Below, piece after piece: positions 1 to 8,075 of a stretch of DNA of 64,000 nt. Within the stretch, counting starts at the first letter, position 1. The number at the start of each line of letters is the position of its first letter. The stretch is from contig SMSO01000014.1 of assembly GCA_004764695.1 (NCBI GenBank), forward strand, positions 4,866,845 to 4,930,844, in the 5' to 3' direction. A program made the translations under genes and the position numbers. Source of the stretch: Schizochytrium sp. TIO01 (taxonomy: Eukaryota > Sar > Bigyra > Thraustochytrida > Thraustochytriidae). The notes beneath the pieces are model-generated. The model did no database searches. It was not told where the DNA came from and worked only from the letters and a program-made list of their open reading frames with translations.

Positions 1-231
1 GAGCGCGAAAGCTTCAATAACTCCATATTCCTCGAGCACTTCAGAAATTTGTACACCAAATGACTGCATGTCCTCAACTTGGGCGTCTCTAAACGTCCGT
101 TTGCCTTTACCATTCCCAGCCCAATCGGTGCTTTGGCAGTTGGGGCTACACTGCACACCCATCTTTGGTTGCCGCTGGCAGCGGTTAGTATTTAAAATAC
201 AACCAACGAACGACACTGTACTATCTGACAT
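1..231 (-). CDS. N-terminal part of an unknown protein, cut by the window edge
   Basis: An open frame of 77 codons starts at ATG 231-229 and runs leftward to base 1 without a stop, so the rest of the gene lies outside the window. The visible protein has four cysteines in its first half (GCILNTNRCQ, GVQCSPNCQS), then a charged stretch and a likely helix (VQISEVLEEYGVIEAF). I recognise no family. It is transcribed away from the methyltransferase gene at 373; the 141 bp between the two starts holds a T-rich run and a perfect palindrome and probably serves both genes. The frame is supported by the absence of stops, the ATG just after an AT-rich leader, and agreement with the compact gene packing nearby. 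Function unknown. Confidence 0.6.
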   Translation of the reverse strand, partial: MSDSTVSFVGCILNTNRCQRQPKMGVQCSPNCQSTDWAGNGKGKRTFRDAQVEDMQSFGVQISEVLEEYGVIEAFAL

Positions 232-283
232 TTTTTTTTGTTTAAAATAAGAATTGTTTTTTTTTATTGTTTTCCAAAGAGAA

Positions 284-317
284 ATGCCCAGTCATATATA
301 TATATATGACTGGGCAT
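284..317. repeat. Perfect 34-bp palindrome in a divergent promoter region
   Basis: Bases 284-300 (ATGCCCAGTCATATATA) are followed immediately by their exact reverse complement at 301-317, with no spacer. It lies 53 bp before the left gene start and 56 bp before the methyltransferase ATG at 373. It could bind a dimeric regulator, extrude as a cruciform, or mark a replication or recombination site. Confidence 0.9.
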
Positions 318-372
318 GTTCAACGCCTCATTAAGGAATTTTTATTTTAATTCACCAAAAAAAAAAGAAAAT

Positions 373-1035
373 ATGGCCTTCTATACTCGCTTTAACTGGA
401 CAACCTCATCTAATGATAAATTTGAAATCCCTCATACAGCACTGGACATTATCCTGGAACTTCTGGACCCAAATGTTGACTACCTTTGGGAACCCTTTCC
501 TGGGACAGGCAGAAGTACGCTTCACATGCGCTCGCGCGGCTTCAGCGTCACGAACAACATCGGTAGTGAGGACTTCTTCGAGTCTGAACTGCCCAAACCA
601 CCCGAGGGCAAGCGCCTTGTTCTGCTCTCTAACCCACCATATAGCATAAAGAAACAAATCATTGAACACATTGAATACAAACTTATGCCACAGGGCCTTC
701 GAAGCGTGGCACTCTTCGTCCCAGCTTCCGTTCTCTACGCGGCCTACTTTCGGCCAATCACGGAAGGCAGGCACCTCCAAATGGTGGTGCATACTAGTCG
801 CGTCAAGTTTATTGAAGCTGATACAGGAAAGGCTGTGGTCCCCAAGCCGTCGCGGAAAGGCCAGTCAGGCGCGAGCTTTGACACCGCGTGGTTATGTCTT
901 GACTTATGCCTTCACAAAGACATTATTATCGCCTTGCCTGATGACAAGATAGGGAAAAATAAACGTTCAAGAAGAGAACGGGCAGAGGAGAAGGCATGCA
1001 AGAGGAAACAAATTTGCTCCCCAGCAAAACCTTAA
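373..1035 (+). CDS. Adenine-specific DNA methyltransferase (NPPY type)
   Basis: A 220-residue protein with the two signatures of an N6-adenine DNA methyltransferase. The AdoMet-binding motif is WEPFPGTG (residues 39-46) and the catalytic motif is SNPPYS (around 86-91), where the NPPY flips and methylates the base. The C-terminus is Lys/Arg-rich (KNKRSRRERAEEKACKRK), suiting DNA binding or nuclear import. The frame opens at 316, but I prefer ATG 373: it follows an A-rich leader, gives MAFYTRFNW directly before the fold, and avoids placing the palindrome in coding sequence. The next gene begins 6 bp after the stop. No restriction partner is visible nearby; the nuclease-kinase at 2325 is a different kind of protein. 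Enzyme class is fairly secure; target sequence and role (viral DNA marking, regulation) are unknown. Confidence 0.7.
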   Translation: MAFYTRFNWTTSSNDKFEIPHTALDIILELLDPNVDYLWEPFPGTGRSTLHMRSRGFSVTNNIGSEDFFESELPKPPEGKRLVLLSNPPYSIKKQIIEHIEYKLMPQGLRSVALFVPASVLYAAYFRPITEGRHLQMVVHTSRVKFIEADTGKAVVPKPSRKGQSGASFDTAWLCLDLCLHKDIIIALPDDKIGKNKRSRRERAEEKACKRKQICSPAKP

Positions 1036-1041
1036 TTCAAG

Positions 1042-1473
1042 ATGGTCAAATATGGCTTTTGGCACTGGTGTATTGCCTGGGGGGTCTTAATTGGTGCATT
1101 GGGGCTATTCATATTATTGTCAAACATTCGCTTCATCACAAGTGTCATTAGTAATACAGTCCTTCTGTTTCACTCCCTTTATCTTTGGTTGTGCGGTTTT
1201 AGAGTAGATTCCTTGCATGATATGGGAAACTATATAGACTCGAGTCGTATCAGCAACGCGAACTCGCGCCTGGAAGAATTACCCAACTATTTTTCCAACA
1301 TCTGGTTTTTCTTCAAATTCATTCTTACCGAACCTATCAGGATGATGTGCAATGTGATTGGGTTGCTCTATTATATGGTCGTAATACAATTCGTATCCCT
1401 ACGAGCCCTACGAAGTGGTGAAGAGGTGATGCCTGCTGTCGAATCAGTTATGAAACAAGTATTGGAAGAGTAG
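1042..1473 (+). CDS. Small membrane protein A of a tandem pair
   Basis: A 143-residue protein beginning 6 bp after the methyltransferase stop. An N-terminal hydrophobic block (residues about 7-50) can form one or two membrane helices, followed by a polar middle and a third hydrophobic stretch near 110-123 (NVIGLLYYMVVIQFVSL). It aligns along its length with the next gene: the same start pattern with WHWCIAWG/WCIWWLV, a polar middle, then EPIRMM versus QPMRML before the last hydrophobic segment. The pair is therefore a tandem duplication. No database family is recognised. In a virus-like block such proteins could be virion-membrane components, but that is inference. Confidence 0.6.
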   Translation: MVKYGFWHWCIAWGVLIGALGLFILLSNIRFITSVISNTVLLFHSLYLWLCGFRVDSLHDMGNYIDSSRISNANSRLEELPNYFSNIWFFFKFILTEPIRMMCNVIGLLYYMVVIQFVSLRALRSGEEVMPAVESVMKQVLEE

Positions 1474-1499
1474 CGAGCAGCAAAACCATAACTTGAACC

Positions 1500-1952
1500 A
1501 TGTTGGTCAACTTTGCTACTTGGTGCATCTGGTGGTTGGTTTTACTTGTCCTATGGATCTTCTGTGCATTGAGGTTAGCCTTGCGTGCAATGACCCTCAT
1601 TATCTTGAATGCCATCTTTGTGATTGTGTCATTCTATCATCTGTCATGTGGTTATAAAATCAAGACCTTGCCTGAGATGACGGATAACATGCACTCGAAT
1701 CTCCGGGGAATGTCCACCAACGTCTATGTTAGAGAGAGCGCTGACTCATACCTTCACGAAGTGGTAAATTGTATCTACAACATTGGCTGGGCCCTGGATG
1801 ACTCTATCATGCAACCAATGAGGATGTTGCAGACTATCTCGCTCATGGCGGCAGCCATTGTGGCGGTACAAGCCATCTCGGTGAAATCCATCATGACTAC
1901 AGGGGCTTGGCCCTCTGATCTCGGTGAAATCATAGACAAGTATAGAAATTAG
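1500..1952 (+). CDS. Small membrane protein B of a tandem pair
   Basis: A 150-residue protein with the layout of its upstream neighbour: an N-terminal hydrophobic block (WCIWWLVLLVLWIFCALRLA, then a second run to about residue 50), a polar middle with a potential amphipathic segment, QPMRML at about 103-108, and a last hydrophobic segment (ISLMAAAIVAVQAISV). It starts 26 bp after the previous stop. Sequence identity with the neighbour is low by eye but the order of features and the P-M/I-RM motif match. Function unknown. Confidence 0.6.
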   Translation: MLVNFATWCIWWLVLLVLWIFCALRLALRAMTLIILNAIFVIVSFYHLSCGYKIKTLPEMTDNMHSNLRGMSTNVYVRESADSYLHEVVNCIYNIGWALDDSIMQPMRMLQTISLMAAAIVAVQAISVKSIMTTGAWPSDLGEIIDKYRN

Positions 1953-2324
1953 TTTACATCATTGATTTGTGCGTTTGAAAAAAAAAGAAGATTTAATTAA
2001 GCATTAATTATAATAAAAAAAAACTACACTTATTTGGCTCGAGCAAACCTCCGCTCAAAGCTGGGTATTTATGTATTCTTCTTTTTATTTTACTCTTTAA
2101 ATAAATCACGCTTTTCTCATATTATTACAGGAGGAGAAAACACTTGGATGGATTTATGTATTCTTCTTTTTCTTTTAATTGATTTTAATTAATTCATTAC
2201 GAGGTACGCTTTTCTCATTACAAGTTGTACACACACGCGAGCGAGCGAGGGAAAAGCTTCAATTGCAGCAAAACCATCATCAGCGGCAAGCAAAACGCAA
2301 ACGACAACCAGGCCAGGCGACAGC
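1953..2324. promoter_or_regulatory. AT-rich spacer with an imperfect direct repeat upstream of the nuclease-kinase
   Basis: No gene is visible. The spacer contains two copies of a block: TTTATGTATTCTTCTTTTT at about 2069-2087 and 2153-2171, each followed by ACGCTTTTCTCAT at about 2108-2120 and 2206-2218. The copies are 84-98 bp apart and lie within 260 bp of the ATG at 2325, so a promoter duplication is plausible. Confidence 0.5.
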
Positions 2325-4232
2325 ATGCCGGACTCTGACGTCAGTAGTTTCTCCGAAAATGACTCTGATGTTGAAGATGATGTATATTCACTCGATCGCA
2401 TGAAGGGAATGAGCGACGAGGACCTTCAGGGTATAAACCTGGCTAGGGTAGACATGAATGGAAAAACCCTTAAATTTCTCCTCGGAAAACGCAAGCAATT
2501 GACCAATAACCAACAAGAGCTGCTCAAACAATTCAAGAAATTGGCACGGAAATCCCGTCAACGGGAAGAAGCAAGAGAACAACGGGGAATACAAATAGGC
2601 GTTGCTAGCTTGCAGGAGACCGTGACGGTGGCGCTAGAAAAGAACCTCTTTTCTAGCATTGCGTGGGAACTGCCGAAGTCTACAGCGAGAACACCATCGT
2701 CATGGGCTTTGACGTTTACCTCACTCATGGCGTGGGAGGAATTCGAGGAAGAAGTAATTTACAGTGAAGACTTTACGGGCTCTGATTTCCTAGGAGAAAT
2801 GATTGCGAAAGTTATTTTCAATCCCTTGCAAAAGCTCGACATTCGCCAAAATGCCGACAGTGCAAAAATACATTTCCTCACTAAGGTCTGTTATCCATTC
2901 CAAACCTTGGGGCAGGAGGTTGCTAACTTCCCTGAGATCAGTATTGAGTCTGAACAAAACATCGGTCTCGCACTGAAGTCGGATATTAACCTATTGGCAA
3001 TTGAAAATGAAAACGGGAGACAGGTTTCCAGGGTTTTCTGTGTCATCGAGGCAAAGCGACCAAACCAGTTCCTGACAGAACATGGGGGTCGAACAAATCA
3101 AACCGTGGAAAAACGCAGGAAGAGAGCAGAAAATATCGAAGCGGCCAATGATCCCCGCGGTCATCTTCGGGCTGGTCTCTGCCAGTTGCTTGGATACATG
3201 GTAATCTACGGTCTGAAGTACGGAGTTCTTACGTCTTTCGAGCTCACGTACTTCTGCAAGCGAGACGAAACAGGTCAGATGTGGGTTTCAAAGGGATTCT
3301 ACGGAATTCAGAAACAACATGAACCTAGTGTCAATTTTACGATGGCCGCGTTCATCTATAAAATCCTTCACGACAACGAAAGAAGGCTCCCCTACCCGTC
3401 CCTGCAGAACCAGTCGGTTGAAGTACAGGAGTTTTATCTACATTGCCAGGAGAGCTGGGGCGGGAAGCCGGTCGATAGGAATAACACACTCGAGATTTTG
3501 GAGAACGTTATAGGAAGGGCTTGCGCAGAGTTCATCAGAACCACGATAAAGAGAGCAGCCGGTGAAAACGACGAGATCGAGGCTCTCCGCGATAGAGTCG
3601 CCAGTCTCCTGCCTCTGAATGAGGAGGCATTCAGCATACCTCTGCCATGGGAGGAGGATTTTAATATTGTGGCGGAAGGTGTGGCTCGGATTCCTTGGAT
3701 TTCCTATGAAGGTTTCACATGGAACGTCTTTGTCAAAGCTATGCTAATTTCGAAGGATTGGCCGGCCTGGGTTTGGGCGGAGAACAAGGAGGCCTTTCTT
3801 AAAGAAGTTGAGTTCTACAAGGGCCCACTGCACAAATTGCAGGGTCTTTACATCCCTTTCTTGGTGTATGGCGGCGTGTTCCATGACCAAGTAATCATCG
3901 CCACGACCTCTTCGGGTTTAACTGCGACTAAAGAGCTGGTGATCACTCATCGTGATTGGGCGCCCCGTTCCATCAGAAAATCACTTGCGTGTGTGCATCA
4001 GGCGGGCGTCTTGCATGGCGACATTGCCTGGCGCAACATCGCGCTCGACCTGGAGTCCAAGACTGCGCATTTGATCGACTTTGGCCGCGCCACACAACAT
4101 AAAGACCCCAAGGAGTTTGAGAAGTTGCAAACTGAAGAAAAGGAGGCGCTTGAGGACTTGCTGTCCTGTGTCAGCGCGCGGAAGCGTCTGCGCGACTCAT
4201 TTAGATCTTTCAAGGAAGCACTTGGTGTGTGA
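2325..4232 (+). CDS. PD-(D/E)XK nuclease-like plus protein-kinase-like fusion protein
   Basis: A 635-residue protein. Residues 1-90 are acidic then strongly basic and may be a localisation region. About 95-350 resembles a restriction-endonuclease-fold domain: SD220 followed by VIEAKR with E242-A-K244 gives the D-(E)XK triad, and the QLLGYM...YGVLTS segment (287-303) recurs in the two relatives in this window. About 460-590 is kinase-like: a possible Lys in WNVFVKAML (K471), a possible helix-C Glu (494), the catalytic loop HGDIAWRN (564-571) and the Mg-binding DFG (585-587). The protein ends about 48 residues after DFG, so the usual kinase C-lobe is missing. Nuclease-kinase fusions of this type are known as C-terminal modules of Crinkler/RHS-type effectors and are related to fungal FunK1-like kinases. 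All catalytic residues are present. Host target unknown. Confidence 0.65.
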   Translation: MPDSDVSSFSENDSDVEDDVYSLDRMKGMSDEDLQGINLARVDMNGKTLKFLLGKRKQLTNNQQELLKQFKKLARKSRQREEAREQRGIQIGVASLQETVTVALEKNLFSSIAWELPKSTARTPSSWALTFTSLMAWEEFEEEVIYSEDFTGSDFLGEMIAKVIFNPLQKLDIRQNADSAKIHFLTKVCYPFQTLGQEVANFPEISIESEQNIGLALKSDINLLAIENENGRQVSRVFCVIEAKRPNQFLTEHGGRTNQTVEKRRKRAENIEAANDPRGHLRAGLCQLLGYMVIYGLKYGVLTSFELTYFCKRDETGQMWVSKGFYGIQKQHEPSVNFTMAAFIYKILHDNERRLPYPSLQNQSVEVQEFYLHCQESWGGKPVDRNNTLEILENVIGRACAEFIRTTIKRAAGENDEIEALRDRVASLLPLNEEAFSIPLPWEEDFNIVAEGVARIPWISYEGFTWNVFVKAMLISKDWPAWVWAENKEAFLKEVEFYKGPLHKLQGLYIPFLVYGGVFHDQVIIATTSSGLTATKELVITHRDWAPRSIRKSLACVHQAGVLHGDIAWRNIALDLESKTAHLIDFGRATQHKDPKEFEKLQTEEKEALEDLLSCVSARKRLRDSFRSFKEALGV

Positions 4233-4338
4233 ATAAAATGAACATGAATATTTGGAACTCGTGAAAGACGATGAGGCACGTCATCGCTTTAATCAGAAAA
4301 TGAAGTAAATATTTTTTTTTTTCAAAGCTTATGCATTT

Positions 4339-5319
4339 TTAGATAGCATCTCCCTCCTCCTTGTCGCCTTCCCTTTGTTCTTCACTTTCCGAGTAAAGGA
4401 TGCATTTGTCGTCTTCATCAGGGTACTCTCTGGAAAATTTCGTTTCAATGTCCAAGGGCATGACAGTCGCCTCTGTGAGGTCAGTTGTTGCTGAGCGCAC
4501 CCTACCCATGCATTTTCGCTGAAATAAAATGATCGCTGCCCGTGCAACGAAAAGCCCCAGCACCATTCCCACCAAGAGACCGGACCCGAAAAACACATTC
4601 TTGATAATGAGATTCTCAATGCGAATCAGAATAATAAAGACCACTGCGAGGACCAATGCAGGCACTACGAAGGCTACCATGGTACATGCGTCTCCAACCT
4701 CGCATGCAAGGATGGGGATATAAATCATCAAGGCTGTGCAAAAGGTCATGGCCAGGCCAATGAAGAAACTGGACGCATTGTCATGGAGCGTGTGGCCTGT
4801 GGCACCAAAGCATAGCTCTGGCGATGAAGAGTTTAGTGTGACACAGGTACTATAAGGGTCTTTGCAAGAAAGAGCTGTGATATTGGCATCAGTGAATCTG
4901 GTTTCGACTTCATACTCCATGGTGGAGATGATGAGATTGTAGCCCATAAAGTCCTGGTCCAGTTCCACTGTTTCATCTTCCTGAACATGGTAGGCAACCT
5001 GAAGTGAGGTGGGGGCAAGTGGATTTAAATACTGGCTCGACTTGGCTGCACCGACAATGGACCAAATATAACCACTGCACGATAGTAAGTCGGGCTGGTT
5101 CGTGAAACTTGCACAAAGGTGATACTCGCATGAAATGACCTGATTAACACTATCCAATTGAAAGCTCTTGTCACTCACACTGGATGTGCACAAAAGCGTC
5201 TTACTTGATAAGTTAAGGTGGCAGCCAAGGACCTTATTGCTATAGTAACTGATAGCTTCCCCCCCAACTGCCGCAACTGCAACTGCCGCAAAGAGAATAG
5301 GGTAGACTATCACATGCAT
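4339..5319 (-). CDS. Multi-pass membrane glycoprotein, unknown family
   Basis: A 326-residue protein. The N-terminus (MHVIVYPILFAAVAVAAVGG) looks like a cleavable signal or first membrane anchor. Residues about 22-185 form a Cys-rich luminal or outer domain with several N-glycosylation sequons (NLSS, NITA, NSSS, NASS). Three to four hydrophobic helices follow (IGLAMTFCTALMIYIPILAC, MVAFVVPALVLAVVFIILI, FFGSGLLVGMVLGLFVARAA), then an acidic cytoplasmic tail ending SEEQREGDKEEGDAI. It is divergent from the exonuclease gene (118-bp gap) and its 3' end faces the nuclease-kinase. In a viral setting it could be an envelope protein. No family recognised. Confidence 0.6.
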   Translation of the reverse strand: MHVIVYPILFAAVAVAAVGGEAISYYSNKVLGCHLNLSSKTLLCTSSVSDKSFQLDSVNQVISCEYHLCASFTNQPDLLSCSGYIWSIVGAAKSSQYLNPLAPTSLQVAYHVQEDETVELDQDFMGYNLIISTMEYEVETRFTDANITALSCKDPYSTCVTLNSSSPELCFGATGHTLHDNASSFFIGLAMTFCTALMIYIPILACEVGDACTMVAFVVPALVLAVVFIILIRIENLIIKNVFFGSGLLVGMVLGLFVARAAIILFQRKCMGRVRSATTDLTEATVMPLDIETKFSREYPDEDDKCILYSESEEQREGDKEEGDAI

Positions 5320-5437
5320 GGGAGCGTGACGGTTAAGTTTTTATCCATACTCTGATGAGCTAACGTATATATATCATCGCTCGCCTGCAGAAACAAAGCA
5401 AAATATTCACAAAACCTTAAACCAAGTGCATGACACA

Positions 5438-6562
5438 ATGGCACCGTGCCCGACTAGCCATGTCCCTGGCATGCATGGTCGCTCTGACCTTGAGTGCCCG
5501 AGTAACCGAAAGTCAAGAGAAACCCAAAGCCAGGTCTCTTCGGTACCAGAGACATGTTCGACAGGAAGCAGCCAGAGTGACATACCTCGTCGCTTCAGAC
5601 AAATTATCTTCTTCGATTTAGAAACGACAGGGTTTGCGCCTCTGCCGCTACTCGCCAAGAGCAACCAAATTGTACAGATTGCTGCCAAGCGACTGAGTGA
5701 CGGCAGGTTCTTCCAGAGTTTTGTAAACCCACAAATGTACATTCCGCCGCATAGCAGCAAGTTGCATCACATTCATAACAGAGACGTGGAAGATGCTCCT
5801 CCGTGGCCCCGTGTCTTGAGCAACTTCATCAGCGAGATGGAAATCGATGATGAAACCTGTCTCGTTGCACATAACTCAAAGTGGTTTGATGAAATTGTCC
5901 TGAAGCGCTGCTCGATGGAGACGGGAAGTCTAGGTCTCTTGCCACAGGGCGTTGTCTTCTGGGACACTCTCCTATACATGCGTGCCAACTACCCAGACAT
6001 GCCCTCCTACCGTCTTGGAGACTTGCATGAATTCTTCTTCGACGAACCGATTGAAAATGCACACCGTGCTGATGCTGATGTGGAAGCACTTATGCGTGTC
6101 TTCCAGCACTGTATCAAAGAGCCTGAGCTTAGCCGTTGGAGCCCAAAACCTCCCGTTTTCGTGAGCGATTTGCGATTTATAGGGCCCTACCGGACCCGTA
6201 TCGTGCGCGAGACCACAGGGGCAACAAACATCCTGGAACTAGCTTCTTACTTCGGCGGCGACTGGTATGCAATGAATAGATGGCTCTATGATGCCCTGGG
6301 CATTGCCAGTCCCTGCACTCGCATGATCATCATCGCACAAGTCTCCAAGATTGACCCCTGGAACGTGCAATTACTCAGCAACTTTGTGCCTTTGCGTGAG
6401 ATGGGCCTTGAGGGGGCCTTCGATGACGTGGACTATTATGTATCAAAGAGGTACATGGAGACTTTCGAAAGGCGCAACGACGAGGACCAAGAAGTGCCTG
6501 TCTTACGCAGCGTGTTTCTGAGCGGCCAAGCCAGAGCTATACATGCTATTATTGAATGGTAA
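5438..6562 (+). CDS. DEDDh-family 3'-5' exonuclease (DnaQ-like)
   Basis: A 374-residue protein. Motif Exo I is IIFFDLETTGF with D60 and E62. Exo II is LVAHNSKWFDE with N146 and D151. Exo III is AHRADADVEA with H209 and D214. These complete the DEDDh set that holds two metal ions and removes nucleotides from DNA or RNA 3' ends. Residues 1-50 are a low-complexity leader and the C-terminal 150 residues match nothing I recognise. I start at ATG 5438; the frame also opens four codons earlier at a GTG, which is unlikely in a eukaryotic context. The stop is formed by TGGTAAGC, which also resembles a splice donor (G|GTAAGC), so a spliced longer product cannot be excluded. Likely role: nucleic-acid processing or proofreading in the virus-like block. 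Confidence 0.75.
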   Translation: MAPCPTSHVPGMHGRSDLECPSNRKSRETQSQVSSVPETCSTGSSQSDIPRRFRQIIFFDLETTGFAPLPLLAKSNQIVQIAAKRLSDGRFFQSFVNPQMYIPPHSSKLHHIHNRDVEDAPPWPRVLSNFISEMEIDDETCLVAHNSKWFDEIVLKRCSMETGSLGLLPQGVVFWDTLLYMRANYPDMPSYRLGDLHEFFFDEPIENAHRADADVEALMRVFQHCIKEPELSRWSPKPPVFVSDLRFIGPYRTRIVRETTGATNILELASYFGGDWYAMNRWLYDALGIASPCTRMIIIAQVSKIDPWNVQLLSNFVPLREMGLEGAFDDVDYYVSKRYMETFERRNDEDQEVPVLRSVFLSGQARAIHAIIEW

Positions 6563-7115
6563 GCTAAAATTATACTCGGGTGGGGGGGCCCCACAATCTG
6601 AAGTGCGCGTTTTTGTTTCAAATACAAGTTTCAGAAGAAGTAATTGTATAGAAGCGGAAGTAGGAGGTCTTAGACAAACTCGACATTCTACGAACCACCC
6701 CAGTATTGCGGATATCGTAGAAGGCTACTCCGTCCTTGATCATTTCCTGGGTAGTCGAGTCAATACAGTTAGCGATCGGATGGAGAGTGCTGAAGCTGTT
6801 GTGGGGAAGCTTATTGAAATCGAGAACAGTACAGAGCGCGGCAAAAGGTTTAGTGAATATGTGCTCGAAAGGTTGAAACAGACATCTCGCTCGTACTTCA
6901 CTGAGTGGTTACGGTTTCTCCTCCAGTTTTTAGAAGTCCTCTCTAAGCTTCTCGAGGAGTACGCGGAATGTTCAAAAAGAGAAGGGGTTCTTCAATCTTA
7001 CCTACGGTTTTTATTGGGTTGTGCTGATTATAAGGCCTTCGTGATCAACCATAATCCATTAACTGTATGCAAGGATAAAGAAGAGTACGGCCGAAGCCTT
7101 AAAAGAGATCGATAA
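6543..7115 (+). CDS. Unknown 190-residue protein overlapping the exonuclease 3' end
   Basis: The ATG lies 20 bp inside the end of the exonuclease frame. The first 35 residues are low quality, covering a run of seven G followed by CCCC, so the true start may be later or the upstream frame may be spliced into this one. From about residue 45 onward the protein looks real: a mixed helical sequence with a probable coiled coil or helical bundle (SRVNTVSDRMESAEAVVGKL, WLRFLLQFLEVLSKLLEEY). No family recognised. The next gene starts 28 bp downstream on the same strand. Confidence 0.45.
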   Translation: MLLLNGKLKLYSGGGAPQSEVRVFVSNTSFRRSNCIEAEVGGLRQTRHSTNHPSIADIVEGYSVLDHFLGSRVNTVSDRMESAEAVVGKLIEIENSTERGKRFSEYVLERLKQTSRSYFTEWLRFLLQFLEVLSKLLEEYAECSKREGVLQSYLRFLLGCADYKAFVINHNPLTVCKDKEEYGRSLKRDR

Positions 7116-7143
7116 ATCACCTAATGGTACAGATACGGTGATT

Positions 7144-8043
7144 ATGAACACATTCGTATTCATTCACGATACTCTCACCGATGCTGGGCTGGACATGTGT
7201 GCCGAATTCGGTGAATCTGCGCCTCGCAACACGCAGTACATGTTTGGGCTGATCGATGACGCAGTTTACCACCATGAGCTGGCTGGTATCTTCCAGGTTG
7301 ATCTACTACACGCATTTTGTGACCACAAGGGCGAGGCAAGGAAGCGTGCACTTATTCTTCTTGCACAAAATGTCGGTAATCTTATTCTCCATGAAGTGCA
7401 GACCCTTCAGGACGGATATGCTGTGGATTTATCTTCGCTTCGCACGGATGTGTTTAACAGAGGCTCCATCCCTAAGCACCGCACTGCATCACTGTCTTCT
7501 GAGACCAAGTTGCTAAATATCCTAATGAATGAGTTCAAAAAGGAAATGCGGTCGTTGCGACTACGGAAAGGTGACGACACAGATGACGCACGAAAAGACT
7601 TGGGGCAGAATTTTTTTGCAGCAAGGGCAAAGTTGCGTATTTTGCATACCTACCAATCTCGACTGCAGGCACTGGTGGCTCACCAACAACTTAACCCCAT
7701 GACACTGGCCTCCATGGAGCGCGCGAAACAATCAGCACACATAGCTGAGCAAACTGCCATTCGGCTCAAGAACATGTGTATCCAGCATGAATTGATCAAA
7801 AATATGACGATTAAAGAACGAATGGCTGCTTTACACAGGCGATGCCATGAGATAACCAAGGAACGAAATATTCACGAAAAGAATTATCGGGAGCTGCAAA
7901 AATACCAACGCATTTATAACCAAGCTGGCAGAGTTTTGGATTTCCATGGCGTTGTTGATGTGCGCCAAGCACAGGTTCGCTCGGAAATCCACGATGCCAT
8001 CGTTGCCAAACAACGTGAGCTTAATAGCTTTAGATATGCATAA
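7144..8043 (+). CDS. Helical/coiled-coil protein of the virus-like block
   Basis: A 299-residue protein; ATG 7144 is preferred over an in-frame GTG two codons earlier. The first 100 residues are a mixed fold (MNTFVFIHDTLTDAGLDMCA). The remainder is rich in Glu, Lys, Gln, Arg and Ala with long predicted helices, for example EQTAIRLKNMCIQHELIKNM and EITKERNIHEKNYRELQKYQ, consistent with a coiled coil. It reads in the same direction as the genes on either side with gaps of 28 and 32 bp. A structural or scaffold role would fit the shape, but nothing in the sequence proves it. Confidence 0.55.
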   Translation: MNTFVFIHDTLTDAGLDMCAEFGESAPRNTQYMFGLIDDAVYHHELAGIFQVDLLHAFCDHKGEARKRALILLAQNVGNLILHEVQTLQDGYAVDLSSLRTDVFNRGSIPKHRTASLSSETKLLNILMNEFKKEMRSLRLRKGDDTDDARKDLGQNFFAARAKLRILHTYQSRLQALVAHQQLNPMTLASMERAKQSAHIAEQTAIRLKNMCIQHELIKNMTIKERMAALHRRCHEITKERNIHEKNYRELQKYQRIYNQAGRVLDFHGVVDVRQAQVRSEIHDAIVAKQRELNSFRYA

Positions 8044-8075
8044 ATAAAAAAAGATCTGGCAATGTTTGTGTAAGC

